Of a DNA stretch of 12,781 nucleotides, positions 4,958 through 12,781 are shown in pieces. Numbering within the stretch: the stretch's first letter is position 1; the number at the start of each line of letters is the position of its first letter. Below the pieces are notes generated by a model. It had not been told where the DNA came from. It ran no database searches and worked only from the letters and a program-made list of their open reading frames with translations. The stretch comes from Bog-950 sp964620645 (GTDB lineage: Bacteria; Bacteroidota; Bacteroidia; Chitinophagales; LD1), in NCBI GenBank assembly GCA_964620645.1, contig CAZUHU010000106.1:1-12781 (forward strand), in the 5' to 3' direction. Position numbers and translations under genes: made by a program.

Positions 4958-7900
4958 TTACTTCATTAATGTAACGCTGCCTTTGTATAACTGCTGCGGT
5001 TTGCCATCGGCAAAAGTGGCCTTTACAATGTAAACAAACACGGCAGGCATCATGGCTTTGCCTTTAAAGGTGCCATCCCACTTAAAGTGCAGGTCGTTGC
5101 TTTCAAATACTTTTTCGCCCCAGCGGTCAAACACTTTAACTTCTAAAAAGCGCAGCGCGTTTAAGTCACCGAAAATTTCAAAGAAGTCGTTGTTGCCATC
5201 GCCGTTAGGGGTAAACACGTTTGGTATATACAGCACCGGCCCGTGTACGGATATCGGAACAATAACCGTATCACTGCAACCGTTAGTGTCCACCACAATT
5301 ACACGGTAGCGTATATCACCTGCCGGCGATGCTACTACTGTCGCACAGTTGTTACAATCTAAACCGCTTGGCGGCAACCAGGTGTAACTCACTATCTGCG
5401 ATGGGCCACCGGTGTAAATGTTGATGCCCACCGTATCGCCTAATAAAATATTGGCATGGTCGGGGTCGGCATAAGCGTTTATATCCTGCAATACATTAAG
5501 GTTAAGGGTTACTACGCTATCGCAACCGCCTTTGGCTTTAAGGGTGTCGGTATAGCTGCCGGGCAGCATGTAGTAAGTGCCGTTAAACCAAAATCCGTAG
5601 CCGTAGCAAACCGTTTCCTGAAACTGCGAGCTGAATCCGTTTACAAAAGAGAGGTTGGTGGTCAACACACTATCGCAGCCATTAGGTGCAGTAAGGGTAT
5701 CAACATAAGCGCCTGCAGTGGTCTGGTAAGCGCCCTGCGTAAAGAAGCTATCACCTGCACAAATACTTACCGGGCGGCTGCCGCTTATCAGGTTTGGCTG
5801 GCTAAGGGTAGCGGCATCAGTTGCGGTGCAGTTATTGCTATCGCTTACCAAAACAGAGTAGGTTCCCGCAGGTACGTTTTGCAGGTCTTGCGTATTGAAT
5901 TGTCCGTTATTCCAATTATAACCATAAGGTATAGTGCCGCCGGTTACAGTAAGGTCCAGGCTGCCATCGTTGCCTCCAAAACAACTGATGTTCTGCGGGT
6001 CAATATTTGTTGCAAGTGCAAGAGGTTCTTTAATAGTAGAGGTATCGCGCTTAATACAATTATTGGAATCGGTAACTACAACGATATACTGCCCTGCGCT
6101 AAGGCCGCTTATATCCTCCGTTACAAACTGGTTATTGTTCCAGTTAAAGGTGTAGGGCTGCACCCCGCCATTAACTGTAAGGTTAACTGTGCCGTTACCT
6201 GCCCCAAAGCAGTTAATATCGGTAACCACTTTGCTGATTTGTATGGCAGCAGGCTCAGCTAAGGTAATGGTATCACTTAGCTGACAGCCGTTGCTGTCGC
6301 GGGCTATTACAATATAAGTGCCGCCTGCTACTCCGTTCAGCCCGGTATTGATAATGGTAGTGTCGTGCTGCCAATAGTAGGTATGTGGCAATACGCCTCC
6401 GCCGGTAGTAATAGTTATACTGCCGCTGTTAGCGCCTGCACATAGTATATCCTGGTGTGTTTCGCTTAATGTAAATACGGGTGGGTCATTAAGCGTAGCG
6501 CTATTGGTGGCGCTGCAATTAGCAGCATCAGTTACAGTAACAGAATAAATACCGGCCGGTATATTTTGCAGATCCTGCGTATTGAACTGGCCGTTGTTCC
6601 AGTCATAGCTTAAGTTGCCTTGCCCACCGTTTACAGTTAAGTCAATAGCGCCGTTACTATCGCCATTGCAAACAATGCCTGTAACTGCCAGCGAAGTTTG
6701 TATTGCAGCGGGCTCCGTTATCAAAGCTGTATCGGCCAGCAGGCAATTGTTGCTGTCAAGTATATTTACAATGTAAGTGCCGGCAGTTACTCCGCTTATG
6801 TCTTCGGTAGTAAATTGCCCATTGTTCCAGTTAAAACCATATGGGGTAATACCGCCCGCGGGGGTAATATCAACCGCCCCGTCATTACCACCGTTGCAGG
6901 TAACATTGGTAATGCTGTGCGATACGGTCAATAGCGGCGGTTCTGTAATATCAATGGTATCGCTGCGCAGGCAGAAAATAGAATCGAAACAAATAGCAAT
7001 GTATTGCCCCGGCCCGATATTGGTAAGCGGAGTATTTACAAGGCTGGTATCGTGCAGCCAGTAGTAAACGTAAGGCGGCACACCACCTTGTGGTACCAGG
7101 CTTATAGCGCCACTGCTATCGCCATTGCACAATACATCGTTATGCAGGTTGGTTAAGCTGAATGGAGGCGGTACCAGGTTAAGCGGTATGCTATCCACAC
7201 GCACACAGCCCTGTGCATCAGTAACGGTTACGGTGTAGGTGCCGGGTGGTAAACCATAAATAGAATCTACCGTTGATGCGGCAGAGTCATTCCATAAATA
7301 GGTATAAGGCGGCAGGCCTCCGGCCACATCAACTATTACTTCTCCATCGGTGTTATCGCTGCACTTAAAGTGGTAGCCGTGGTATAAGGTGGCATGTATA
7401 CTTTCAGTTAATAGAGGCAACTGCACAAATACCGCAGTATCGTAAGTAATGCAGTTGTTTACATCTGTAATGGTTACGGCATAAGTGCCTGAAGAAAGGT
7501 TGCTTATATCCTCAGTAGTGGCATTGTTACTCCAATTAAAGCTATACGGTGCTGTACCGCCATAAGGGCTAAGGTTTATGCTGCCTAAACCTGCGGTGCA
7601 GTAAGGGTCAATAATCTGCATGCTATCGTCAAGCGGGGCAGGCTGCGTTAATACTACCGGTATATAAGGGAATACGCAGCCGTTGGTATCTACTACTTTA
7701 ACAGCATAATTATCGGCACATAAACTACTGATAGATGGCACCGTGCCTATTAGTACACCATTACTGTTGCGCCAATCGTAGGTATAAGGTGCAGTTCCCC
7801 CTGTTACTAAAACAGCAACACTGCCATTGCAATTGCCATAGCACAATGGCGAGTTGGCCGTTGGGTTTAAGTTTAAAGGCGCCGGCTGGTTAATGGTAAC

Positions 7901-10243
7901 CGGTAAGGTAAGCGTGCAGCCTGCTGAGTCGCTCACTAACAAGTTGTAGCTACCTGCGCAAAGGTTAGCAATAACAGGGCTGTTGCTTGTGGCTACGGTT
8001 ACATTGCTTAAATCTTTAACGGTAAAAGTATAGGGTTGTATGCCCCATTGCACGGCAGCAGTAATTATACCGCTGCAATCGCCGTTACAGCGCACATCGG
8101 TAGCTGTAGCGCTGGCCGTCATCAGGCTGCTTAATACAAGTGCGTTGTCGCTTACTATGCATCCCTGTTGGTCGGTAACGCTTACATGATATGTACCGCC
8201 ACATAAATTAGTGGCCATGGCATTGGTTTGGCCGGGCAATGCCGTATTGGCTGCATCGTACCATTGGTAAGTGTAAGGCGGGTTACCACCGGCTGCGGTA
8301 ACGGTTGCAGTGCCCGAACAGTTGGCCCCGCAACTGTTAGCCGTTGAACTGGTATTAGGTATAATAGGGTTAGGCACCCCAACGCTTATGTTGGCAAATG
8401 AATGGCACCCTAATCCATTAGTAACTTCTACTATATAATTTCCTTCGCACAGGTTATTGGCTGTGGCGTTTGTTTGGCCGGGTATAGGCACACCGGTAGA
8501 ATCTAACCACTGTACGCTGCAAGGTGCATTAAGGCAACCGCCTGTAAAGTTTACGGTGCCGCTACCGTTACAGATGTTGGAGCAGGTGGCATTTGTTGAG
8601 GAGGCTGTTATAGCCTGCGAGCCATTTTCGTTTATACTTACCGAGAAGGTATCCTGGCAACCGCTTACGGTGGCATCTTCTATAATAACGGTATAAACAC
8701 CCGCACATAAGTTGTGCGCGGTTTGCCCTGTTTGCGGAGGCACCGTTTGCCAGTAATAATAGTAGCCGCTGTTTTGCCCACCCGATGCAGTGGCTGTTGC
8801 TGTGCCATTACAAACCCCGCATGAGGCATTCACAATATTAAAAGTAGCGGTAATGGGTGGGGGCTGGTTAATTACAAAAGGAGTGGTGAAGGTGCAGCCG
8901 TGCGCATCGGTACCGGTAACGTAGTTGGTGCCGCCCGGCAAATTAATTACGGCAGAACCGGTAGTGCCATCGGGCCATATGTATTGATACGGCGGAGTGC
9001 CACCCGTCATTTGCAATGAGGCTGAACCACCCACAAAGCCATAGCATAATACATTGCCCAACACGGTTACGGTGCCAACAAATGGATCGGGAAAATCAGG
9101 CACTACTACGCCCTGGTTTGGCGTAGCGGTGCATCCGTTGCCGTCAGTAACAGTTACATTATAAGGGCCCGGCGGGCAAAGTCCGGTTGCCGTTAACGTA
9201 GTTTGACTGCCGGGGTCGCTCCACTGTACGGTATAGGGTGGTGTTCCGCCACCAAGGCTAACCGTTGCAGTGCCACTACATTGCCCGGTACACAAAGTGG
9301 TAGTAGCGCTCAGGTTAATATTGCTTGGGCAGAATATACCTGTAACGGAATCGATAATAGCTGTGCAACCGCGGTTGGTATTGATGTTTACGTACGTATA
9401 ATCAACCGCCGGCGGACAGGCCGTATAAACATAAGTGGGGTTAGGGGCAGTGCTGGTAGTGCTGTCAGGAAAAACAAACAACCAGCTATCAATAGGCCCG
9501 TTGGTGTTTATCAAAAAGTGGGTGGTATCGCCAGCGCATGTGCCTGAGGTTACCGAAAGGAAGGCATCGCTCTCCTGTATATAAGGGTCGTTATCCCCAA
9601 GGTTGTTTGATTCGGCAAAAGGAGGGCAATCAATATAAACGCGTTTGGTTATAGTATCGTGGCCGGGTATGGAGCAACATGGCGTTGTATTGCTTACAAT
9701 TAATGTAACATCATAAGCACCGCAACTGTCAAACGTAAATGTGGGGCTTGGTCCGCTACCAACGGTTCCGTCGGGCCATATCCATTGGTAGGTATTACTG
9801 CCCGATGGCGAAACGGTGGTATTGGTAAACTGCGTGCCTGCGCCAAGGCAAACCGTATCGGTAGCAAAGTTGGCTTGCAGCGGACTTTGGTTAGCTGTAA
9901 CCGTTACCTGCTGCGTTATATTACATGTAGTGGTAAACAAGTTAAAGAAAGAGTTGTGGCAATAGGCCACAATGGTCATGGTAACGGTATAGGTGCCCGG
10001 CCCGGGGAAAGTGTGGCAGGGGCTTTCGCCGGTGGCTGTGGTGCCATCACCAAAGTTCCAGCTTATGCTTACTATTTCATCACAATCGCTAATGTAGTTA
10101 CCGCACACCTGCCAGCAATTACACCAGGGGGAATACTGCATTTGAAACCAAGAGCCTGTGCAACCATTGGCCTGCAGTTTTTGCATGCCTATAGTGCCAA
10201 GCAGTAAAAAAACAAACAACAGTTTGAAGGCCGCTGTTTTCAC
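4958..10243 (-). CDS. Giant SprB-repeat surface protein with type B T9SS C-terminal domain
   Basis: This 1761-residue exported protein has a signal peptide at 1-25 (MKTAAFKLLFVFLLLG, cleavage after LQA). The Cys-rich region 26-305 contains PKD-like domains, including NFGDGT around 63-68 and two further IWPDG/VFPDS-type units. Residues about 311-1486 hold about 15 SprB-type repeats of 65-80 residues, each with a first Cys before NG, GGxxPYxxxW in the middle and GxYxVxVxDxxxC at the end. Two C..CDSV repeats follow (about 1487-1590), then a PKD-like domain, then the gliding-motility-associated C-terminal domain from about 1671 (YIPNVFTPNGDGNNDFFEIF ... KVFDRWGEKVFES). That domain sends cargo through the type IX system and keeps it at the surface (type B sorting). 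The likely role is adhesion or gliding. The start is GTG at 10243, chosen because it begins the signal peptide. It lies 43 bases after the propeller gene, probably in one operon. Confidence 0.95.
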   Translation of the reverse strand: MKTAAFKLLFVFLLLGTIGMQKLQANGCTGSWFQMQYSPWCNCWQVCGNYISDCDEIVSISWNFGDGTTATGESPCHTFPGPGTYTVTMTIVAYCHNSFFNLFTTTCNITQQVTVTANQSPLQANFATDTVCLGAGTQFTNTTVSPSGSNTYQWIWPDGTVGSGPSPTFTFDSCGAYDVTLIVSNTTPCCSIPGHDTITKRVYIDCPPFAESNNLGDNDPYIQESDAFLSVTSGTCAGDTTHFLINTNGPIDSWLFVFPDSTTSTAPNPTYVYTACPPAVDYTYVNINTNRGCTAIIDSVTGIFCPSNINLSATTTLCTGQCSGTATVSLGGGTPPYTVQWSDPGSQTTLTATGLCPPGPYNVTVTDGNGCTATPNQGVVVPDFPDPFVGTVTVLGNVLCYGFVGGSASLQMTGGTPPYQYIWPDGTTGSAVINLPGGTNYVTGTDAHGCTFTTPFVINQPPPITATFNIVNASCGVCNGTATATASGGQNSGYYYYWQTVPPQTGQTAHNLCAGVYTVIIEDATVSGCQDTFSVSINENGSQAITASSTNATCSNICNGSGTVNFTGGCLNAPCSVQWLDSTGVPIPGQTNATANNLCEGNYIVEVTNGLGCHSFANISVGVPNPIIPNTSSTANSCGANCSGTATVTAAGGNPPYTYQWYDAANTALPGQTNAMATNLCGGTYHVSVTDQQGCIVSDNALVLSSLMTASATATDVRCNGDCSGIITAAVQWGIQPYTFTVKDLSNVTVATSNSPVIANLCAGSYNLLVSDSAGCTLTLPVTINQPAPLNLNPTANSPLCYGNCNGSVAVLVTGGTAPYTYDWRNSNGVLIGTVPSISSLCADNYAVKVVDTNGCVFPYIPVVLTQPAPLDDSMQIIDPYCTAGLGSINLSPYGGTAPYSFNWSNNATTEDISNLSSGTYAVTITDVNNCITYDTAVFVQLPLLTESIHATLYHGYHFKCSDNTDGEVIVDVAGGLPPYTYLWNDSAASTVDSIYGLPPGTYTVTVTDAQGCVRVDSIPLNLVPPPFSLTNLHNDVLCNGDSSGAISLVPQGGVPPYVYYWLHDTSLVNTPLTNIGPGQYIAICFDSIFCLRSDTIDITEPPLLTVSHSITNVTCNGGNDGAVDITPAGGITPYGFNWNNGQFTTEDISGVTAGTYIVNILDSNNCLLADTALITEPAAIQTSLAVTGIVCNGDSNGAIDLTVNGGQGNLSYDWNNGQFNTQDLQNIPAGIYSVTVTDAANCSATNSATLNDPPVFTLSETHQDILCAGANSGSITITTGGGVLPHTYYWQHDTTIINTGLNGVAGGTYIVIARDSNGCQLSDTITLAEPAAIQISKVVTDINCFGAGNGTVNLTVNGGVQPYTFNWNNNQFVTEDISGLSAGQYIVVVTDSNNCIKRDTSTIKEPLALATNIDPQNISCFGGNDGSLDLTVTGGTIPYGYNWNNGQFNTQDLQNVPAGTYSVLVSDSNNCTATDAATLSQPNLISGSRPVSICAGDSFFTQGAYQTTAGAYVDTLTAPNGCDSVLTTNLSFVNGFSSQFQETVCYGYGFWFNGTYYMLPGSYTDTLKAKGGCDSVVTLNLNVLQDINAYADPDHANILLGDTVGINIYTGGPSQIVSYTWLPPSGLDCNNCATVVASPAGDIRYRVIVVDTNGCSDTVIVPISVHGPVLYIPNVFTPNGDGNNDFFEIFGDLNALRFLEVKVFDRWGEKVFESNDLHFKWDGTFKGKAMMPAVFVYIVKATFADGKPQQLYKGSVTLMK
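5789..6475 (-). repeat. Second copy of a 687-bp (229-residue) three-repeat unit in the adhesin
   Basis: This segment codes for SprB repeats 13-15 (residues about 1257-1485). It corresponds to repeats 10-12 at 6476-7162. Three anchor pairs all have exactly the same offset of 687 bases: 6364 with 7051 (YYWQHDT / YYWLHDT), 6134 with 6821 (NWNNNQFVTEDISG / NWNNGQFTTEDISG) and 5881 with 6568 (WNNGQFNTQDLQN in both). The copies differ at many bases, so the duplication is not recent, but no length change has occurred between the anchors. Confidence 0.85.
6476..7162 (-). repeat. First copy of the 687-bp three-repeat unit in the adhesin
   Basis: It codes for SprB repeats 10-12 (residues about 1028-1256) and lies directly next to the matching unit at 5789-6475. 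In each unit the three repeats keep their own character in the same order: one with YYW-x-HDT, one with TEDISG, one with NTQDLQN. This shows the block was copied as a triplet, not repeat by repeat. Confidence 0.85.
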
Positions 10244-10286
10244 GCGCAGTGTTTTATTTATAGTGTGCCGATATTGCTACCGGTTG

Positions 10287-11732
10287 TTAATCGCACAAAC
10301 TCACCGTCTTCGTTTCCCGCTTGTTCTCCTTCACATTGCCCACATCGGGCTTAGCCATATTAGGGGGCATTATTCCTTGTTCCACTTCAGTCATTTTTGC
10401 CTTGTCCGCTTTTTGCATTGTAGCGTTCAGGTTTGCGCCGGTTAAAGTTACGCTGGTGCCAAAACAGGCACTGTTACCATTCCAATCTATTTTTACCAGC
10501 ATTACGTCAAAGCTTTGGCTTTTTGGCCCAGCGGTGGCGCCCAGCAAAACAATACCGCTTGGTGTTAATGCCAGTTTAGAGGGCATCTCTTCATTCTTCG
10601 TTCCAAAACATTTGCTCCAAACAATGTTGCCCTTAGCATCAACTTTAAAAACCAGGGCATCCAGCGAGCCGTTGCCCAAACCCTGCGTAAGGCCGCTGAC
10701 CACAAAACCGCCATCCGGTGTTTGCACCACATCCGCCACAGATTCAAATTTTTGCCCGCCATAGGTTTTAGACCACAGTATGCTGCCATCGGCCCCAAGG
10801 CTCATCAAAAAAATATCCATGTTGGTAGCCGTAACGTTGGTATTGCCTGCCACTAAAAATCCCCCGCCTTTTTGCTCTATTATATTGTAGCCCATGGTTA
10901 TGCTGTTGGCGCTGTATTCCTTAGCCCATTGCAGGTTTCCATTGGGTTTTACTTTGGCCAAAAACATGTTGCGCACGTCAGCCATGTTAACGTTTTGCGC
11001 CGGGCGTTCAATCTTCTTGTCGGTTTTACCCTGCTTGGCTATGTTGCCGGTTACCATATAAGTTCCATCTGCTGCAACCAATACTGATGTGCCTGTGGAA
11101 GAAACATTATCTGCACCATAATCAAACCTGCGCGACCAAAGTTTATTTCCGTTGGCATCTACTTTTAGTAAATACATTCCCTGATCCTCCGCACTCATGC
11201 TAAAAAAGGCATCAGAGATCATGGTCATATTTTTAACCATACCGGCTATAATGTAATTCTTCTCCGGCGTTTGCTGCATGCTGAAGCCCTCTGTTTCGTT
11301 ACCGCCTTCATCGTATATCTTCTTCCATACCAGGTTACCTTTATCATCCGTTTTAAGTAGCGTGAGGTTTTCCCCTTCCTGCTTATGCGGCTGATATTTC
11401 TCGGCGGTCATCATAAAACCGCCATCAGGCAACTGTAATACATCATTAACGGTTTCCCTCTCAGCACCACCATAACTTTTGCTCCATAATACGTTGCCAT
11501 TAGTGTCCGTGCGCAACAGCAGCATATCTCTTTCATCCAATCCGTAGCTTTCTGTTTCTCCACCGATAATAAAACCCTGACCCGGTAACAGCTTTAGGGC
11601 ACTACCTTTTTCAAAACCTGAGGAACCAATAGACTTTTGGAAGGTTTGCTGAGCAACAACGGGAGCTGTGCACGCAATAAGCAGAATGCAAACAAACTTC
11701 GCTTTTATAAAAGACGTAAAGGTTTGGGGCAT
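10287..11732 (-). CDS. Exported seven-repeat beta-propeller-like protein
   Basis: This 481-residue protein has an N-terminal signal (hydrophobic 13-27, likely cut at VVA before QQ; LIAC at 18-21 could alternatively act as a lipobox). The body holds seven repeats of about 50-65 residues with the blade motif K/R-x-D-x-x-GN-x-x-W (TNGNVLW, DKGNLVW, ANGNKLW, PNGNLQW, ADGSILW, AKGNIVW and the degenerate WNGNSAC), each followed by a PDGGF-like strand. This suggests a seven-bladed propeller in the periplasm or at the surface. Such proteins are common in Bacteroidota; they usually carry a type IX sorting domain, but here the C-terminus is a Lys/Glu/Pro-rich tail ending VSLCD, with no sorting domain that I recognise. 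It is the first gene of an apparent operon with the giant adhesin (43-base gap), which hints at a shared surface role. Exact function unknown. Confidence 0.8.
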   Translation of the reverse strand: MPQTFTSFIKAKFVCILLIACTAPVVAQQTFQKSIGSSGFEKGSALKLLPGQGFIIGGETESYGLDERDMLLLRTDTNGNVLWSKSYGGAERETVNDVLQLPDGGFMMTAEKYQPHKQEGENLTLLKTDDKGNLVWKKIYDEGGNETEGFSMQQTPEKNYIIAGMVKNMTMISDAFFSMSAEDQGMYLLKVDANGNKLWSRRFDYGADNVSSTGTSVLVAADGTYMVTGNIAKQGKTDKKIERPAQNVNMADVRNMFLAKVKPNGNLQWAKEYSANSITMGYNIIEQKGGGFLVAGNTNVTATNMDIFLMSLGADGSILWSKTYGGQKFESVADVVQTPDGGFVVSGLTQGLGNGSLDALVFKVDAKGNIVWSKCFGTKNEEMPSKLALTPSGIVLLGATAGPKSQSFDVMLVKIDWNGNSACFGTSVTLTGANLNATMQKADKAKMTEVEQGIMPPNMAKPDVGNVKENKRETKTVSLCD

Positions 11733-11785
11733 CAGGGGTTAAATTGAAATTTTGCTAATATCAATGGTCCAAAACATCGACACGG

Positions 11786-11819
11786 GAAAGATATATAAAA
11801 GCAAAAGGAAAAACAAAAA
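11786..11819 (-). promoter_or_regulatory. Bacteroidota-type promoter for the propeller/adhesin operon
   Basis: Read on the minus strand: TTTTTG (11819-11814) as -33 element, a 20-base spacer, then TATCTTTC (11793-11786), matching the -7 consensus TAnnTTTG except for the last base. The start of transcription would be near 11780, giving a leader of about 50 bases before the ATG at 11732. It lies in the 111-base gap after the 209-residue gene. Confidence 0.6.
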
Positions 11820-11843
11820 TAATTTTGGCAAAGAAATGGCCGG

Positions 11844-12473
11844 TTAGCGTTTCAGTTTTATTAATGCCATAAACGTTAGGCTGTGGCAGTTGCCCAGCAC
11901 ATCATAGGAGTAGCCTACTGCCCCTGTATTAGGTATAGTTGCTACTGCAGATGGCCCCAGGCCCCAGCTACCACCGCGAGTCCCGGGTATTTTTACGCTT
12001 GCGCCAATATAAAACCGCGGCTTTTCTTTAGGCGGTATGGTTACCGTTTCCCTGATAAGCGGTTTAAGATTCACCCACCAAACACTTCTGCCTACAATGC
12101 TGTTGTTTACAAGAGTGTCAACAATAACGGCTTTGAAATCTCCGGTACGTTCGATGGTATCAGCATACATAATAATGCTATCGCATGCTGAAGGATGATC
12201 TTCCGTTTTAGCAGTAATGCCTGCTGGATATTCTTCAACTGCTTTAGGCTTAGGGAATGACCTGTAAGAGAGAGGTTTCCTAAACGCCACCGGCTTTAGC
12301 TTCGCATCGGCGGGGTAAATGGTGTCTACTTTTACGATGGGGGTGCTATTTTCAAAGCAGGGATAACATTGTTTCGTTAACCAGAGCCAAAGTAGCCCAA
12401 CTGTTGTTGGTAGCAGCACCCCGTTGGCCAGAATAGAGTAATAAAAGTAACGGGGCTTCAATTTTCGGTCCAT
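11844..12473 (-). CDS. Small membrane-anchored protein of unknown function
   Basis: This 209-residue protein has a short positive N-terminus, one membrane helix (about 13-33), a CYPC motif right after it (C36, C39), a Pro/Lys-rich stretch (about 45-90), then a region with VDTLV and VWWVNLKPLIRETVTIP, and a Gly-rich C-terminal part (about 155-209: FYIGASVKIPGTRGG, GYSYDVLG) that looks like beta strands. I have seen this overall plan, with a membrane anchor, a DTI/DTL-rich middle and a compact GPSA-containing end, in small proteins next to endolysins in Bacteroidota phage-related segments, but I cannot name the family with certainty. Its start codon lies inside the end of the upstream wall-hydrolase gene (16-base overlap), so the two are translated together. 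It may span the periplasm; function unknown. Confidence 0.7.
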   Translation of the reverse strand: MDRKLKPRYFYYSILANGVLLPTTVGLLWLWLTKQCYPCFENSTPIVKVDTIYPADAKLKPVAFRKPLSYRSFPKPKAVEEYPAGITAKTEDHPSACDSIIMYADTIERTGDFKAVIVDTLVNNSIVGRSVWWVNLKPLIRETVTIPPKEKPRFYIGASVKIPGTRGGSWGLGPSAVATIPNTGAVGYSYDVLGNCHSLTFMALIKLKR

Positions 12474-12781
12474 CTGCTTATTGAGTAAGTTGAGTGAAAA
12501 GAACGCTTGCGCATGTAAACACCGTCGCCATCTCGGCTGCCCCCGGCATTGGTATTGCCCTCTACACTTATGTAAAGGGCTTCGTTTATCCTTTGATGGA
12601 AAAAACCGGTATGCGAAATGCGTTTAAGCGTAGCGCTATATAAAGTAAAGGTGTCGCCTGCGCGAGGCTCTTTAATCAGTTTTTGTTTAAACCAAACCAG
12701 GTTGCTTTTGTTATGGGCACTTGCGGCCCAGCCATTTATTGTGGTAGGAATACCGGCTTGGTCAAAACACCATTTTACAAA
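12458..12781 (-). CDS. Probable CHAP/NlpC-like cell-wall hydrolase, C-terminal part
   Basis: Reading the minus strand from the window edge, a frame is open for 107 residues and stops at TGA (12460-12458). The rest of the gene lies beyond 12781. The fragment begins FVKWCFDQAGIP, as found just after the catalytic Cys in CHAP-type and related phage amidases. Then come PRAGD, RISHTGFF with a candidate catalytic His (fragment residue 57), VEGNTNAGG with a candidate Glu/Asn (74 and 76), and SRDGDGVYMRKR near the end. This order (Cys, His, then Asn in EGNT) fits papain-like peptidoglycan hydrolases such as endolysins. The catalytic Cys itself is expected upstream, outside the window. The end overlaps the next gene by 16 bases. 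It may be a phage endolysin or a host wall-remodelling enzyme. Confidence 0.75.
   Translation of the reverse strand, partial: FVKWCFDQAGIPTTINGWAASAHNKSNLVWFKQKLIKEPRAGDTFTLYSATLKRISHTGFFHQRINEALYISVEGNTNAGGSRDGDGVYMRKRSFHSTYSISRWTEN

Noticed and set aside
5456..6262. Long plus-strand open frame (268 codons) opposite the adhesin
   Set aside because: It lies within the repeat-rich adhesin gene on the other strand. The translation is a mirror of the repeats, with no domain, signal or ribosome binding site, while the minus-strand frame has clear domains throughout.
5789..9316. Regularly spaced repeats as a CRISPR array or satellite DNA
   Set aside because: The spacing (about 200-240 bases) reflects coding repeats that keep one frame for 1761 codons; there are no short identical repeats with unique spacers.
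9203..10207. Plus-strand open frames of 114 and 140 codons opposite the adhesin N-terminus
   Set aside because: They are antisense shadows of PKD-like and SprB coding sequence, have compositions unlike proteins of this genome, and show no recognisable features.

Overview
The window looks like a chromosomal segment of a Bacteroidota bacterium, probably Chitinophagales/Chitinophagaceae-like. The supports are a giant SprB-repeat protein ending in a gliding-motility-associated (type B) type IX secretion C-terminal domain, DUF3943 and DUF6132 proteins typical of this phylum, promoter-like elements of the TTTG / TAnnTTTG kind, weak or A-rich ribosome binding sites, and moderate GC. The genus cannot be fixed from sequence alone.

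Layout. 1-327 (+) is the 3' end of a DUF3943 gene, touching a Crp/Fnr-family regulator (327-932, +) through a TAATG overlap. Then follows a compact same-strand set of small thiol and membrane genes (1036-3203): a DUF2892 membrane protein, a DUF6132 membrane protein, two single-domain rhodaneses, a Cys-rich YgaP-like membrane protein, a thioredoxin and an OsmC-family protein. A strong intrinsic terminator closes it (3227-3271). A small lipoprotein of unknown function (3283-3900) and a membrane-anchored J-domain protein (3928-4890) complete the plus-strand half. From 4958 all genes are on the minus strand: a 1761-residue SprB-repeat adhesin (10243-4958), preceded by an exported seven-repeat propeller protein (11732-10287) with its own promoter, then a small membrane-anchored protein (12473-11844) overlapped by the 3' end of a probable CHAP/NlpC-like cell-wall hydrolase (12781-12458).

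How the genes work together. The most interesting block is 327-3203. It looks like the parts of E. coli YgaP (rhodanese plus two-helix membrane domain) split into separate genes, combined with a thioredoxin and an OsmC-type thiol protein, and placed next to a Crp/Fnr regulator that has a C-x5-CC cluster instead of an iron-sulfur ligand set. I infer a sulfane-sulfur (persulfide) handling and sensing module. An FNR-like box (942-955) and further dyads (981-996, 1265-1325) lie in the two leader regions and are candidate operator or RNA elements.

The adhesin half is a surface module. The SprB-repeat protein should leave by the type IX system and stay cell-associated. Within it a 687-bp unit of three SprB repeats has been duplicated in tandem without change of length. 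The last two genes (probable wall hydrolase plus membrane protein, overlapping) resemble a lysis or wall-remodelling pair and may mark the edge of a phage-derived segment, but the window ends before this can be decided. No tRNA, rRNA, CRISPR array, insertion sequence or attachment site was seen, and no gene-free stretch exceeds 300 bases.
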